64,000 nucleotides of DNA from JACIYW01 sp014359745 (GCA_050433985.1 JBNPWE010000001.1:263183-327182), one strand, 5' to 3'. Positions 15,503-24,626 are shown, counted from the stretch's first letter. Numbers and translations are program-made. Notes: generated from the sequence alone by a model not told the origin.

Positions 15503-16254
15503 CGCGACACCTTGGTCTTTGGCGGTTCGGGCCGTGCGCGATAGCGCGCGCCTTTCCACCACAGCCGCAAGGCCTGCCAATGGATCAGCCCCAGCACCCG
15601 CCGCGACCCGAACGGCCTGCGCAGCGCCGCGCGCAGGATCGCGGCGTTGGTCAGCGGGCGGCGCGGGCCGGTCAGCGTGGCCACCAGCCGTTCATCGCCG
15701 CTGCGATAGGCAATGCGGATGGCGATCGCATCAGCGCGGATATCGAAGCGAAAGCTGTACTCTCCGGTCAGCGGCTGAAACGGCGAGACGTGGAATATCT
15801 TTTGCGCGCCCAGCGTATCCGCCGCCCCGATCGGGCGCAGATCGTCGTGATGGCACAGATAGGAATGCCGGTCGCCAAAGGTGTTCGTCACCTCGGCGAT
15901 CACCACCTTCAACGCGCCCGCCCGGTCATGGCACAGCCAGAAGCTGACCGGATTGAACACATGGCCAAGCACCCGTGGCTGCGCCAGCAACCAAAGCGCG
16001 CCGCCCGGATCGATGGCCTGTGCGGCCAGCACCTCGCGCACCCAGGCAGCCCCGCGCCCCCGGCCCGGCGCGCCGCCATGATCCGCGTCGCGCAGCGAAA
16101 ACAGCGCCGTCCGGTTGTGCCCGAACAAAACCGGGCCGGTGGCCGGGCGTTCGGCATCCAGCATCAGGTAATCGACCGAATAGCGAAACGCATGATCCAC
16201 CGCCCCGTGGCGACCATGAAAGGTTTCGCCCGCGACATGATCGGGGCGCGTCAT
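15499..16254 (-). CDS. DUF1365 domain protein
   Basis: This 251-residue soluble protein has the family motifs GRHGAVDHAFRYSVDYLMLD, NPVSFWLCHD, EVTNTFGDRHSYLC and KIFHVSPFQPL. DUF1365 proteins accompany FAD-dependent desaturase-like oxidoreductases and cyclopropane-fatty-acid-synthase-like methyltransferases, and belong to loci that make furan or other modified fatty acids. The exact chemistry is not established. Both ends overlap neighbours by four bases, so it is tightly coupled in the operon. Confidence 0.9.
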   Translation of the reverse strand: MTRPDHVAGETFHGRHGAVDHAFRYSVDYLMLDAERPATGPVLFGHNRTALFSLRDADHGGAPGRGRGAAWVREVLAAQAIDPGGALWLLAQPRVLGHVFNPVSFWLCHDRAGALKVVIAEVTNTFGDRHSYLCHHDDLRPIGAADTLGAQKIFHVSPFQPLTGEYSFRFDIRADAIAIRIAYRSGDERLVATLTGPRRPLTNAAILRAALRRPFGSRRVLGLIHWQALRLWWKGARYRARPEPPKTKVSR

Positions 16255-17552
16255 GCCGCCGCCCGCCGCGCGGCACCGCGTCGCGCTATGGCGCGGGCCA
16301 CATCGACCGCGCTGGCAAAGCCATCTTCGTGAAAGCCGTTGCGCATCCAGGCCCCGCAAAACCAGGTGCCGCGCTGCCCGTTCAGCGCCCGTATATCCTG
16401 TTGCGCCTGCAAGGCGGCAACGTCAAACACCGGATGGTGGAATGTGACCTCATCATGAATCAGATCCTCGCGGATCTGGCGGGTGCCGTTCAGCGTCACG
16501 AACAACGGATCATCCTGCGGGATCGGTTGCAGCGAATTCATCCAATAGGTCAGATCGATGCGGTCCGATCGCTTGCCCGCCTCTTCGGTATACACCCAGC
16601 TTGCCCAAGCCGCCCGGCGCCTTGGCATGACCGATGCATCGGCATGCAGGACGGCCCGGTTCGGCTGATACCGCACCGCCGCCAGCGCCCGCGCCTCATC
16701 GGGCGCGGCATCGGCAAGCAGGCGCAGCGTGTCGTCTGCATGGGTGGCAAACACCACCTCGTCGAACGGCTCTGCCGGGGCGGCATGGGTCTTTACCTCT
16801 ACCCCCGCCCTGGTGCGGTGAACGGCCTGTACCGGGGTGAACATGCGCAATTCCACCCCCGCCGCCACCAGCGCGCGTTCAAGACGCCGCACATATTGCA
16901 CCGAACCGCCCTGAACGGTGTACCACTGATGTTGGCCGGTGTGGCTGAGCAAGGCGTGGTTTTCGAAAAACCGCACCAGCGCCTCGGCCGGGAAATCAAG
17001 GATCTGTTCAACCGGGGTTGACCAGATCGCGCCCGACAGGGGCAACAGATAGTAATCGCGAAACCACGCGCCGGTGCCCAGCCGATCCAGCAATTCCCGC
17101 AGGGTCAGCGACGGATCGTCCACCGCCGCGCGGGCCCGCGCATTGAAGCGCAGCACATCGCGCAGCATCCGCAGGAACCGCGGATTGACCGCGTTGCGCT
17201 TTTGCGCGAACAGCGCCGCAAGCGTGCTGAACCCGTATTCCAGCCGCCCCCCGTCGATCGAGGCACCAAAGCTCATATCGCTTTTGACCACGGGCACATC
17301 AAGATCGTCAAACAGCGCGCAAAGGTTGGGATAGTTCACCCGGTTGAACACGATGAACCCGGTATCAACCGGCTGATCGCCGCGCTTGCCCGCGATCACG
17401 GTGCGGGCATGGCCGCCAAGGCGGGCCAGCGCCTCGAACATCACCACCTGGTGCCCGGCGGTGGAAAGCAGGCGCGCGGCGGCGAGGCCCGAAATGCCCC
17501 CCCCGATCACGGCGATACGTCTGGGGCGGGCGGCAGCGGCGGTGACGGTCAT
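16251..17552 (-). CDS. FAD-dependent amine-oxidase-type oxidoreductase (UfaD-like)
   Basis: This 433-residue flavoprotein has the N-terminal dinucleotide fold IAVIGGGISGLAAARLL, then LARLGGHARTV and DTGFIVFNRVNYPNL, and a C-terminal FAD contact near WFCGAWMRNGFHEDG. It is the first gene of the operon divergent from the sigma factor. In Rhodobacter sphaeroides the protein at this position is needed for furan fatty acid formation (fatty-acyl desaturation, named UfaD). That function is carried over here by synteny and family, not shown by the sequence. The methionine at 17552 was chosen because it directly precedes the FAD fold. Confidence 0.88.
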   Translation of the reverse strand: MTVTAAAARPRRIAVIGGGISGLAAARLLSTAGHQVVMFEALARLGGHARTVIAGKRGDQPVDTGFIVFNRVNYPNLCALFDDLDVPVVKSDMSFGASIDGGRLEYGFSTLAALFAQKRNAVNPRFLRMLRDVLRFNARARAAVDDPSLTLRELLDRLGTGAWFRDYYLLPLSGAIWSTPVEQILDFPAEALVRFFENHALLSHTGQHQWYTVQGGSVQYVRRLERALVAAGVELRMFTPVQAVHRTRAGVEVKTHAAPAEPFDEVVFATHADDTLRLLADAAPDEARALAAVRYQPNRAVLHADASVMPRRRAAWASWVYTEEAGKRSDRIDLTYWMNSLQPIPQDDPLFVTLNGTRQIREDLIHDEVTFHHPVFDVAALQAQQDIRALNGQRGTWFCGAWMRNGFHEDGFASAVDVARAIARRGAARRAAA

Positions 17553-17646
17553 GCTGTTCTTTCCTGTGGGTGGCCCGATCCGGGGTTCAGACCTGTTACG
17601 CGGCGCGGGCCGAAACGGATTAACAAAAACAATATGATCAACGCGG

Positions 17647-17676
17647 TGATCCGCCCGGCCACCCGCAGCGTAGACA
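17647..17676 (+). promoter_or_regulatory. Candidate sigma-E promoter of the rpoE-chrR operon
   Basis: TGATCC at 17647-17652 is a perfect match to the -35 of Rhodobacter sphaeroides sigma-E promoters. After an 18-base spacer, TAGACA at 17671-17676 stands where TAAGA/T is expected. It lies about 115 bases before the sigma factor start, in the divergent region. An equally good element for the opposite operon was not found by eye. Confidence 0.5.
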
Positions 17677-17790
17677 GGGCATGTAGTCGCCACACCGCGG
17701 CCCGAACGACCTGCGATTTTCGCAGTGCATCGGTCGCCACCGCCCCTTATGCTTTCGGGTAACGGATATCGAAAGGCACAGGACAGGAAC

Positions 17791-18339
17791 GTGACGGAAC
17801 GGGCGGGCGCGCAAGACGACTGGAACGACCTGATGATGCGGATACGCGATGATCGGGACATGGCGGCGTTTGCCGACGTGTTCCGGCATTACGCCCCGCG
17901 GGTGAAGGGGTTCTTGATGAAATCCGGGGCTGGCAGCGCGCTGGCCGAAGAACTGACGCAGGATGTGATGGCAACCGTTTGGCACAAGGCAAACCAGTTT
18001 GATCCCGAACGCGCCGGGGTGGCGACCTGGATCTTTACCATCGCGCGCAACCGCCGCATCGACGCCTTGCGCAAATCCCGCCGCCCCGAACCCGAGGATC
18101 TGCCCTGGGGCCCCGAACCCGAACCCGATCAGGCCGACGCGATCAGCCTGCAACAGGAAACCAGACGGCTGGGCGCCGCACTTGCCGCCCTGCCCAAAGC
18201 GCAACGAGACCTGATCGAGCGCGCCTATTTCGGCGACCTGTCGCACAGCGAAATTGCCGCCGAAACCGGCCTGCCACTTGGCACGATCAAATCCAGACTC
18301 AGGCTGGCGCTGGAAAAACTGCGCCACAAGATGTCGTAA
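17791..18339 (+). CDS. rpoE: ECF sigma factor RpoE (ChrR-controlled, singlet-oxygen type)
   Basis: This 182-residue ECF sigma factor has region 2 from about 30 (FADVFRHYAPRVKGFLMKSG, then TWIFTIARNRRIDALR) and region 4 near the C-terminus (LPKAQRDLIERAYFGDLSHS and LPLGTIKSRLRLALEKL). The linker PEPEDLPWGPEPEPDQADA is nearly identical to that of Rhodobacter sphaeroides RpoE, which responds to singlet oxygen. A GTG at 17791 preceded by AGGAC is preferred; the ATG at 17725 adds sequence with no sigma-factor character. The next gene, ten bases on, is the cognate anti-sigma factor. Confidence 0.93.
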   Translation: MTERAGAQDDWNDLMMRIRDDRDMAAFADVFRHYAPRVKGFLMKSGAGSALAEELTQDVMATVWHKANQFDPERAGVATWIFTIARNRRIDALRKSRRPEPEDLPWGPEPEPDQADAISLQQETRRLGAALAALPKAQRDLIERAYFGDLSHSEIAAETGLPLGTIKSRLRLALEKLRHKMS

Positions 18340-18348
18340 GGTATCACG

Positions 18349-19017
18349 ATGACCATAACCCACCACCTTTCAGAACCGCTTGTGATGGCCTATGCGGCGG
18401 GCACCCTGCCCGAGGCGTTCAGCCTGGTCGTTGCCACCCACATTTCGCTTTGCGATGAATGCCGCGCCCGGCTTGGCGCCCATGAAGCCTTGGGCGGCGC
18501 GATCCTGGATGCGGTGCTGGACGCAAAGGATGCCGCGGCGCCCGCGTCCCTTGCCCCTGACAGCCTTGCGGCCACCATCGCCCGGATCAAGGCGATGGAT
18601 CGCACCCCACCCACGCCGCCACGGCCCCCGCGCACCGGGCTTTTCCCCGCGCCGCTACGCGATTACGCGGGTGACGGGCCGGAGGCGGTGAAATGGCGCC
18701 GCGTGGGGGGCGGTGTACGACAGGCGATCCTGCCGACCGGGCGCGGGGCGACGGTGCGGCTTTTGCACATCCCGGCGGGCAGTTCGGTGCCCGATCACGG
18801 CCATCGCGGAACCGAACTGACGCTGGTGTTGCAAGGCGCGTTCCGCGATGACAGCGCCCGCTTTGGCCCCGGCGATCTTGAAATCGCCGATCAGTCGGTC
18901 GAACACACCCCGGTGGCCGAAGCAGGGCCGGATTGCATCTGCCTGGCCGCGACCGATGCACCGCTGCGCTTCAACGCGCTGTTGCCCCGGATCGCGCAGC
19001 GGTTCCTGCGGATCTGA
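18349..19017 (+). CDS. chrR: Zinc anti-sigma factor ChrR with C-terminal cupin domain
   Basis: This 222-residue protein has an N-terminal zinc anti-sigma domain with ligands H6, H31, C35 and C38 (THISLCDEC), at exactly the positions known from Rhodobacter sphaeroides ChrR. The C-terminal cupin carries a second metal site, H150, H152, E156 and H186 (PDHGHRGTELTLV and VEHTPVA). ChrR holds RpoE inactive and releases it on singlet-oxygen or organic-hydroperoxide stress; the cupin is needed for the response. It is co-transcribed with rpoE. Downstream lies a copy of the dispersed repeat. Confidence 0.94.
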   Translation: MTITHHLSEPLVMAYAAGTLPEAFSLVVATHISLCDECRARLGAHEALGGAILDAVLDAKDAAAPASLAPDSLAATIARIKAMDRTPPTPPRPPRTGLFPAPLRDYAGDGPEAVKWRRVGGGVRQAILPTGRGATVRLLHIPAGSSVPDHGHRGTELTLVLQGAFRDDSARFGPGDLEIADQSVEHTPVAEAGPDCICLAATDAPLRFNALLPRIAQRFLRI

Positions 19018-19056
19018 CGCGGGTTGCAGCCCATCAGACCCGCGGCTTGACCACCC

Positions 19057-19120
19057 AGAAAACGCTGTTTGGTTTCATCTTGGAATAAATACGCATCTTC
19101 CGCGCCCGCCGTACGCGCGC
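19057..19120 (-). repeat. Dispersed intergenic repeat, copy C
   Basis: Read on the minus strand: flank GTACGGCGGGCGCGGA, core ATGCGTATTTATTCCAAGAT, then GAAACC and a GCGTTTTCTGG tail. It lies 40 bases past the chrR stop and before the convergent pncB end. The frame reads M-R-I-Y-S-K-M-K. Confidence 0.72.
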
Positions 19121-19132
19121 GGGTCGGGGCGA

Positions 19133-20425
19133 TCAGACCAGAACCTCCCGCGCCTGCTGCGCGCCGACGCCGAACACCCGCTTGTAACGCGCCACCTCAT
19201 CGGCCGGCCCCATGGCCTTGTTGGGGTTGTCCGACAGCTTGACGGTCGGCCGACCGTTGGCGCTGATTGCCTTGCACACCAGCGAAAACGGCGCCAGCGC
19301 ATCCCCCGCGACAAGACCGCGGAAATCATTGGTCAGCAAGGTACCCCAGCCGAAACTGACCTTGACGCGCCCGAAGAAACGCGCGTAAAGCGCCTCGATC
19401 TGATCAACGTCAAGCCCGTCGGAAAAGATCACCAGTTTCTTGCGCGGGTCTTCGCCGCGTTCCTGCCACCAGCGGATCGCGGCTTCGGCCCCCGCGACCG
19501 GATCGCCGCTGTCGATGCGCATCCCGGTCCAGCCCGCCAACCAGTCGGGGGCATTGCGCAGGAATCCTTCGGTGCCGAATGTATCGGGCAGGATGATGCG
19601 CAGATTGCCTTCATGTTCTTCCTGCCAGTCGGCCAGAACCCTGTATGGGGCCTTTGCCAGCTCTTCATCGTCTTCGGCCAGCGCGGCATAGACCATCGGC
19701 AATTCGTGGGCGTTGGTGCCGATCGCCTCCACCTCGCGGCGCATGGCGATCAGGCAATTCGATGTGCCGATGAAACGGCTGCCCAGCCCCTCGTGCAGCG
19801 CCTGCACACAGAGATCCTGCCACAGAAAGGAATGCCGTCGCCGGGTGCCGAAATCGGCAAGCCGCAGCCGGTCGATGCTGCGCAGCCGTTCGACCTTTTC
19901 CCAAAGCTTGGTGATGGCGCGGGCATAAAGCACCTGCAACTCGAACCGGCCCATGCCGTGCATCACCGCGCGCGACCGCAGTTCCATCAGCACCGCAAGG
20001 GCGGGGATTTCCCACAGCATCACCTCGTGCCACAGGCCCTTGAACGTCAGCTCGTATTGCCCGTCGCGCTTTTCCAGGTGATAGGGCGGCAGGCGCATCC
20101 CCTCGAACCAGGTCATGAAATCGGGGCTGAACATCTGGCGTTTGCCATAGAACGTGTTGCCGCGCAGAAACGTGGATTCGCCCCGCGACAGCGACAGGGT
20201 GCGGATATGGTCAAGCTGCTCGCGCAGCGCGCCCTCATCGACGATATCGGCAAGCCGGATTGTCCGCGTCCGGTTGATCAGGCTGAAACCGACATGCGTG
20301 TCGGGTTTGTTGCGAAACACCGACTGGCACATCAGCAGCTTGTAGAAATCCGTGTCGATCAGGGACCGCACAATCGGGTCGATCTTCCATTTGTGGTTGT
20401 AAACCCGTGTCGCAATCTCGGCCAT
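19133..20425 (-). CDS. pncB: Nicotinate phosphoribosyltransferase
   Basis: This 430-residue enzyme joins nicotinate to PRPP in NAD salvage. Typical sequences are LIDTDFYKLLMCQSVF near the N-terminus (about residues 22-37), SLSRGESTFLRGN, the FIGTSNCLIAM region, and GMRIDSGDPVAGAEAA for phosphoribosyl binding, with the C-terminal VKLSDNPNKAMGP. The length matches the family (about 400-435). It lies downstream of the hybrid kinase gene and the nicotinamidase gene on the same strand (gaps of 98 and 94 bases), so the deamidation and ribosylation steps of one pathway bracket a kinase gene. Confidence 0.96.
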   Translation of the reverse strand: MAEIATRVYNHKWKIDPIVRSLIDTDFYKLLMCQSVFRNKPDTHVGFSLINRTRTIRLADIVDEGALREQLDHIRTLSLSRGESTFLRGNTFYGKRQMFSPDFMTWFEGMRLPPYHLEKRDGQYELTFKGLWHEVMLWEIPALAVLMELRSRAVMHGMGRFELQVLYARAITKLWEKVERLRSIDRLRLADFGTRRRHSFLWQDLCVQALHEGLGSRFIGTSNCLIAMRREVEAIGTNAHELPMVYAALAEDDEELAKAPYRVLADWQEEHEGNLRIILPDTFGTEGFLRNAPDWLAGWTGMRIDSGDPVAGAEAAIRWWQERGEDPRKKLVIFSDGLDVDQIEALYARFFGRVKVSFGWGTLLTNDFRGLVAGDALAPFSLVCKAISANGRPTVKLSDNPNKAMGPADEVARYKRVFGVGAQQAREVLV

Positions 20426-20523
20426 GAAGCGCCTCCTGTATCAGGGCCTTGTAAGCGGCGGCGCGCCCCTTGGTCAAAGACAGATTTGCCCGGACAGGGC
20501 GATACCCTGGCCACCGCCACCCG

Positions 20524-22893
20524 TCAGGCCCCGGTTCCTGCGGTTTTCCGATCGTCCGCCGTCCCGTCAAGGTGGCCAGCCGCCACCGGGGATTCGTAGC
20601 GCATCACCATCGCCACCAGATCGGCTTTTGCAACCGGTTTGGTCAGGAAATCGTCGCAGCCCGCGTTCAGACAATCGGCGCGGTCGTCATCAAAGGCGTT
20701 GGCTGTCAGGGCGATCACCGGGCAATGACCGCGCGCGCCATCCTCGGCCTCGATCCGGCGGATCGTTCGGGTGGCTTCCAGCCCGTCCATCACCGGCATC
20801 GAGACATCCATCAACACGATATCCGGGCGCACCGTGCGAAACAGGGCCACCGCCGCGGCCCCATCGGCGGCGAAATGCAGAACCCGGCCGGGGGCGGCCA
20901 GCATCCGGTCGACGATAAAGGCGTTGGTACGGTTGTCTTCGGCCACCAGAATGACGCTGTTTTCCTTGGCCGCGGCATTGCCGTGGCCCGGCTCCCCCCC
21001 CTGGCGCCGCCGCGCGCGCGCCGGGGCCACCTGCGCGTCTTCTTCCCGCGCGGCGGCGCCCTCGGCCATCGGCAAATCAAGTGACAGCACGAAACAGGTT
21101 CCCCGCCCCGGTTCCGACGACACGGTGATATCGCCGCCCATCTGCCGCGCCAGCAGCCGCGAGATGGTCAGGCCAAGGCCGGTGCCGCCATAGCGGCGCG
21201 AAATCTCGCCATCGGCCTGGGTGAAACTGTCGAATATCCGGTCGATCCGATCTGGCGCGATGCCTATGCCGGTATCGGCCACGCTGATCGAAACCTGTAC
21301 GCGCCCACCGGGTTGGGGCCGCGGAGCGACACGGATCGTCACCTCGCCCTCGCTGGTGAACTTGATGCCGTTGCCGATCAGATTGATCAGGATCTGCCGG
21401 ATGCGCCCATCGTCGCCCACCACCCACGGCAGCGCATCGGGGCAGTGAACCCTGAACGACAGCGCCTTTTTCCCGGCCTCGGGGCGCAACAGATTGACAA
21501 CCCCCGCCACGCAGGCCCCCAGATCGAACGGCACCGCATGGATCACCGGATTGCCCGACTGCAACCGCGACAGATCCAGAACGTCGTTGATGATGGTCAG
21601 CAGCGCGCGCCCCGATTCGACGATCGTGTCGACATAAAGCGCCTGATCCTCGGTCATCTGCGTTGTCGACAGCAGTTCGGCGGTCGCGATGACGCCGTTC
21701 ATCGGGGTTCTGATCTCATGGCTCATGGCGGCCAGAAACTGCGATTTGGTCTGCGCCGCGCTCTCGGCCTCGGCGCGGGCGCGGGCCAGTTCCGCCTCAC
21801 GGTCCTTGGCATCGGTGATATCGCGGACAATCGCGATCGTCATCGACAGGTCGCCATCCTCGGCAAAGATCGGCGTCAGGCTGCTTTCCAGCCACATCAG
21901 GGCCCCCGCCTTGGTACGGCTGGGAATTTCGATGCGCAGGGGCGTACGTTCGTCCCGCGCCTTGCTCACCCGCGCCACCGTATCGGGATCGACGCCGCGA
22001 TTGTAAAGCAGATCGCCGGGGGTGTTGCCGATGGCCTCTTGCGGGGCATAGCCGGTCAGCCGGGTAAAGGTGTCGTTCACCCATTCGATCTTGCCCTCGG
22101 GATCGGTGATGAACACCCCGTCATTGGCATGTTTGGCGACAAGCGCCAGCATCCTTGACTGCCGCTCATCCTGCCGCTCGGCCGCGCGGGCAAGGGCAAG
22201 CTGATGCTTTTCGCGCAACAGATCGTGTTCGAACCCGGTGCGCACCCGGTGCATGCGCGACAGGTGCAACACGAACGTCACCGTGACCAGCGCCAGCATC
22301 GCGGCCCCGACCAGGAAAAAACCATTCCCCGGCGACATCGGCTGGGCACCGTCGCGCAGCGTGACATCATGAACCACCACCCCGATCAGGGTCAACGCAT
22401 AGATCGCCAGACGCATATCGGCACCCGCGCGAAAGAACGGGCGCACCACACCGGCATTGATCGCGGTGCCGATCAGAAACGCCACCGCGAAAAACCGCCC
22501 GTCCTGAAAAGGTACGAAAACCCAGCTGAAAACGATGCAGGCGGCGATGGTGATTGCCTGAAAGCCTGCCGTCAGCACCGCCAGGCGCTTGGCAGCGGCC
22601 GGAACACGGCCCGGAATCGTGCCCGACGCATGGCGCCGCCAGATCCGATCCGCCGCCAGGCTGTCAACCCAATCGCCGATCAGCGCCAGCAGGGCCGCAA
22701 GGATGCCGACCATCGGGCTGAAAAAAACCGCCAGGGCAACCGCGCCGAGCGCCGTCACACCTTGCCGAACAACGAACCCCCTGACCCGCCCACGGCAATA
22801 GCGCAGGAAAAGCCCGTCGGGGCTGTTGCGCGCCTCAAAGCTGCGCAAATCGTCCAGGGCCGCCTCGGCCTTTTCCTGCGCTACCTTGATCAT
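20524..22893 (-). CDS. Membrane hybrid histidine kinase/response regulator with PAS domain
   Basis: This 789-residue protein has about five transmembrane segments between residues 44 and 212, a PAS domain (about 250-365), HisKA with H392 in MSHEIRTPMNGV, a GHKL ATPase domain (NLIGNGIKFTS, DTGIGI, GGTGLGL), and a C-terminal receiver with VLMDVSMPVMDG and FLTKPVAK. There is no Hpt domain, so phosphate must pass to another protein or be used internally. The methionine at 22893 was chosen; upstream GTG starts exist but run toward pncA. It lies between pncA and pncB on the same strand. The signal is unknown. Confidence 0.88.
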   Translation of the reverse strand: MIKVAQEKAEAALDDLRSFEARNSPDGLFLRYCRGRVRGFVVRQGVTALGAVALAVFFSPMVGILAALLALIGDWVDSLAADRIWRRHASGTIPGRVPAAAKRLAVLTAGFQAITIAACIVFSWVFVPFQDGRFFAVAFLIGTAINAGVVRPFFRAGADMRLAIYALTLIGVVVHDVTLRDGAQPMSPGNGFFLVGAAMLALVTVTFVLHLSRMHRVRTGFEHDLLREKHQLALARAAERQDERQSRMLALVAKHANDGVFITDPEGKIEWVNDTFTRLTGYAPQEAIGNTPGDLLYNRGVDPDTVARVSKARDERTPLRIEIPSRTKAGALMWLESSLTPIFAEDGDLSMTIAIVRDITDAKDREAELARARAEAESAAQTKSQFLAAMSHEIRTPMNGVIATAELLSTTQMTEDQALYVDTIVESGRALLTIINDVLDLSRLQSGNPVIHAVPFDLGACVAGVVNLLRPEAGKKALSFRVHCPDALPWVVGDDGRIRQILINLIGNGIKFTSEGEVTIRVAPRPQPGGRVQVSISVADTGIGIAPDRIDRIFDSFTQADGEISRRYGGTGLGLTISRLLARQMGGDITVSSEPGRGTCFVLSLDLPMAEGAAAREEDAQVAPARARRRQGGEPGHGNAAAKENSVILVAEDNRTNAFIVDRMLAAPGRVLHFAADGAAAVALFRTVRPDIVLMDVSMPVMDGLEATRTIRRIEAEDGARGHCPVIALTANAFDDDRADCLNAGCDDFLTKPVAKADLVAMVMRYESPVAAGHLDGTADDRKTAGTGA

Positions 22894-22987
22894 GGCCCCG
22901 CCATCACTTTCGTTCAGGTTTACCGCGCTGTGGTTAAGAAACCCTGTCACCTCAAGACCATTCAAACCCCGCCCGGTCCGGCAGGCC

Positions 22988-23599
22988 CTATCCCCCGACC
23001 AAGGCCACCCCGGCGGCCCGCATCCCTGCGCGCGCCGCCGCCAGTGACCCGTCAAGATCGATCGCCCGGCACGCCCGCGCGTCCACGCTGACACCAAACC
23101 CAAGCCGTGCAGCATCCAGTGCCGAAAACGCAACACAAAAATCCAGTGCCAGCCCCACGATCACCACCTCATCGATGTGCCGCGCGCGCAGATAGCCCTC
23201 AAGCCCGGTCGGGGTTGCGTGATCATTCTCGAAAAACGCCGAATAACTGTCAATCTGGCGCCGGAAGCCTTTTCGAACGATCAGATCGGCGCGATCGGTA
23301 TCCAGCGCCGGATGGAACGCCGCGCCCGCGCTGCCCTGCACGCAATGATCGGGCCACAGAACCTGCGGGCCATAGGGCATCGTTATTACCGAGAACGGAT
23401 CGGTGCCGGGGTGCTGACTGGCAAAAGACGTGTGGTTTGCCGGATGCCAGTCCTGAGTCAGGATCACGGCGGCGAAATCCGCCATCAGCGCGTTGATCCG
23501 AGGTACCACCAGGCCCCCGTCATGCACCGCAAGCGCGCCGCCGGGGCAGAAATCATTCTGCACGTCGATGACCAGCAGTGCCGAAGTGTCCGTTACCAT
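22988..23599 (-). CDS. pncA: Nicotinamidase (bifunctional nicotinamidase/pyrazinamidase)
   Basis: This 203-residue cysteine hydrolase deamidates nicotinamide to nicotinate, the substrate of PncB. The catalytic triad D12, K110 and C155 is visible (VIDVQNDF, IVRKGF, ALDFCVAF), with metal-site residues D50 and H52 in QDWHPANH. A GGAGG ribosome site precedes the ATG at 23599 by a few bases; the GTG further upstream overlaps that site and was rejected. It faces trhO with a 103-base divergent gap. Confidence 0.95.
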   Translation of the reverse strand: MVTDTSALLVIDVQNDFCPGGALAVHDGGLVVPRINALMADFAAVILTQDWHPANHTSFASQHPGTDPFSVITMPYGPQVLWPDHCVQGSAGAAFHPALDTDRADLIVRKGFRRQIDSYSAFFENDHATPTGLEGYLRARHIDEVVIVGLALDFCVAFSALDAARLGFGVSVDARACRAIDLDGSLAAARAGMRAAGVALVGG

Positions 23600-23702
23600 C
23601 CTTGCCTCCACCTTTATCGGGTCGGTTTTGCCGAAAGCCTATCACGGCCCTGCGGCAACGCCACCCTTGCCAAGACAAACTGACTGCGCGTAAGCAGCCC
23701 GC

Positions 23703-24626
23703 ATGTTTACCGTCGCCGCCTTCTATCACTTCGCCCCGCTTGCCGATCCCGCAGCCCTGCGCGCGCCGCTGCTGGCGCTTGGCCATGGCGCCTCACTGCG
23801 CGGGTCGATCCTGCTGGCCCCCGAAGGGATCAACGGCACCGTCGCAGGCCCGGCCGGGGGCATCGCGGCCCTGCTTGCGCATCTGCGCGCCCTGCCGGGA
23901 TGTGCCACGCTTGTCAGCAAGGAAAGCGCGGCCCGAACCCAGCCGTTCGGTCGCCTCAAGATCCGCCTGAAACGCGAGATTGTGACGATGGGCCGCCCCG
24001 ACATCTCTCCTCATGCGGGCACCGGCACCTATGTCGCGCCCGCCGACTGGAACGCGCTGATCAGCGCCCCCGACGTAGCCGTCATCGACACGCGCAACAG
24101 CTATGAGGTGGCGATCGGCAGCTTCGTCGGCGCGATCGACCCCGGCACCCGTGCCTTTGGGGACTTTCCGGCGTGGTGGGCGGCGCACAAACCCGCCTTC
24201 AAAGGCAAGCGCATCGCGATGTTCTGCACCGGCGGCATCCGCTGCGAAAAGGCCACGGCACTTTTGCGCAGCGAGGGGGTTGAGGATGTCTATCACCTGC
24301 GGGGCGGAATACTGAAATACCTTGAAGAGGTGCCTGCGGATCAAAGCCTGTGGCAAGGCGGCTGTTTCGTGTTTGACCAGCGCGTCGCGGTTGGCCACGG
24401 CCTTGTGGCCGATACCGGCCACAGCCTGTGCCACGCCTGCCGACAACCGCTGACCCCTGCTGACCGCGCCCATCCCGATTACCAGGAAGGCGTGGCCTGC
24501 CACCGCTGCGCCGCCGATCAGACCGAAACCCAACGCGCAAGGTTTCGCGAACGCCAGCGCCAGATCGATATCGCGCAGGCACGCGGCCAGACCCACCTTG
24601 GCCCGCAACCGGCCCCGCGCCCATAG
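23703..24626 (+). CDS. trhO: tRNA uridine(34) hydroxylase, rhodanese-type (TrhO/YceA)
   Basis: This 307-residue protein has an N-terminal ferredoxin-like domain (GSILLAPEGINGTVAGP) and a rhodanese domain with FCTGGIRCEKAT, where C175 is the active cysteine and C181 a second conserved one. A C-terminal cysteine-rich part (CHACRQPL and GVACHRC) is typical of the family. TrhO makes 5-hydroxyuridine at tRNA position 34, in an oxygen-dependent reaction. The length is in the family range. It is divergent from pncA and probably monocistronic. Confidence 0.93.
   Translation: MFTVAAFYHFAPLADPAALRAPLLALGHGASLRGSILLAPEGINGTVAGPAGGIAALLAHLRALPGCATLVSKESAARTQPFGRLKIRLKREIVTMGRPDISPHAGTGTYVAPADWNALISAPDVAVIDTRNSYEVAIGSFVGAIDPGTRAFGDFPAWWAAHKPAFKGKRIAMFCTGGIRCEKATALLRSEGVEDVYHLRGGILKYLEEVPADQSLWQGGCFVFDQRVAVGHGLVADTGHSLCHACRQPLTPADRAHPDYQEGVACHRCAADQTETQRARFRERQRQIDIAQARGQTHLGPQPAPRP

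Noticed and set aside
18848..20599. Plus-strand open frame of 583 codons
   Set aside because: It covers the antisense of pncB and the end of chrR and has no recognisable motif.
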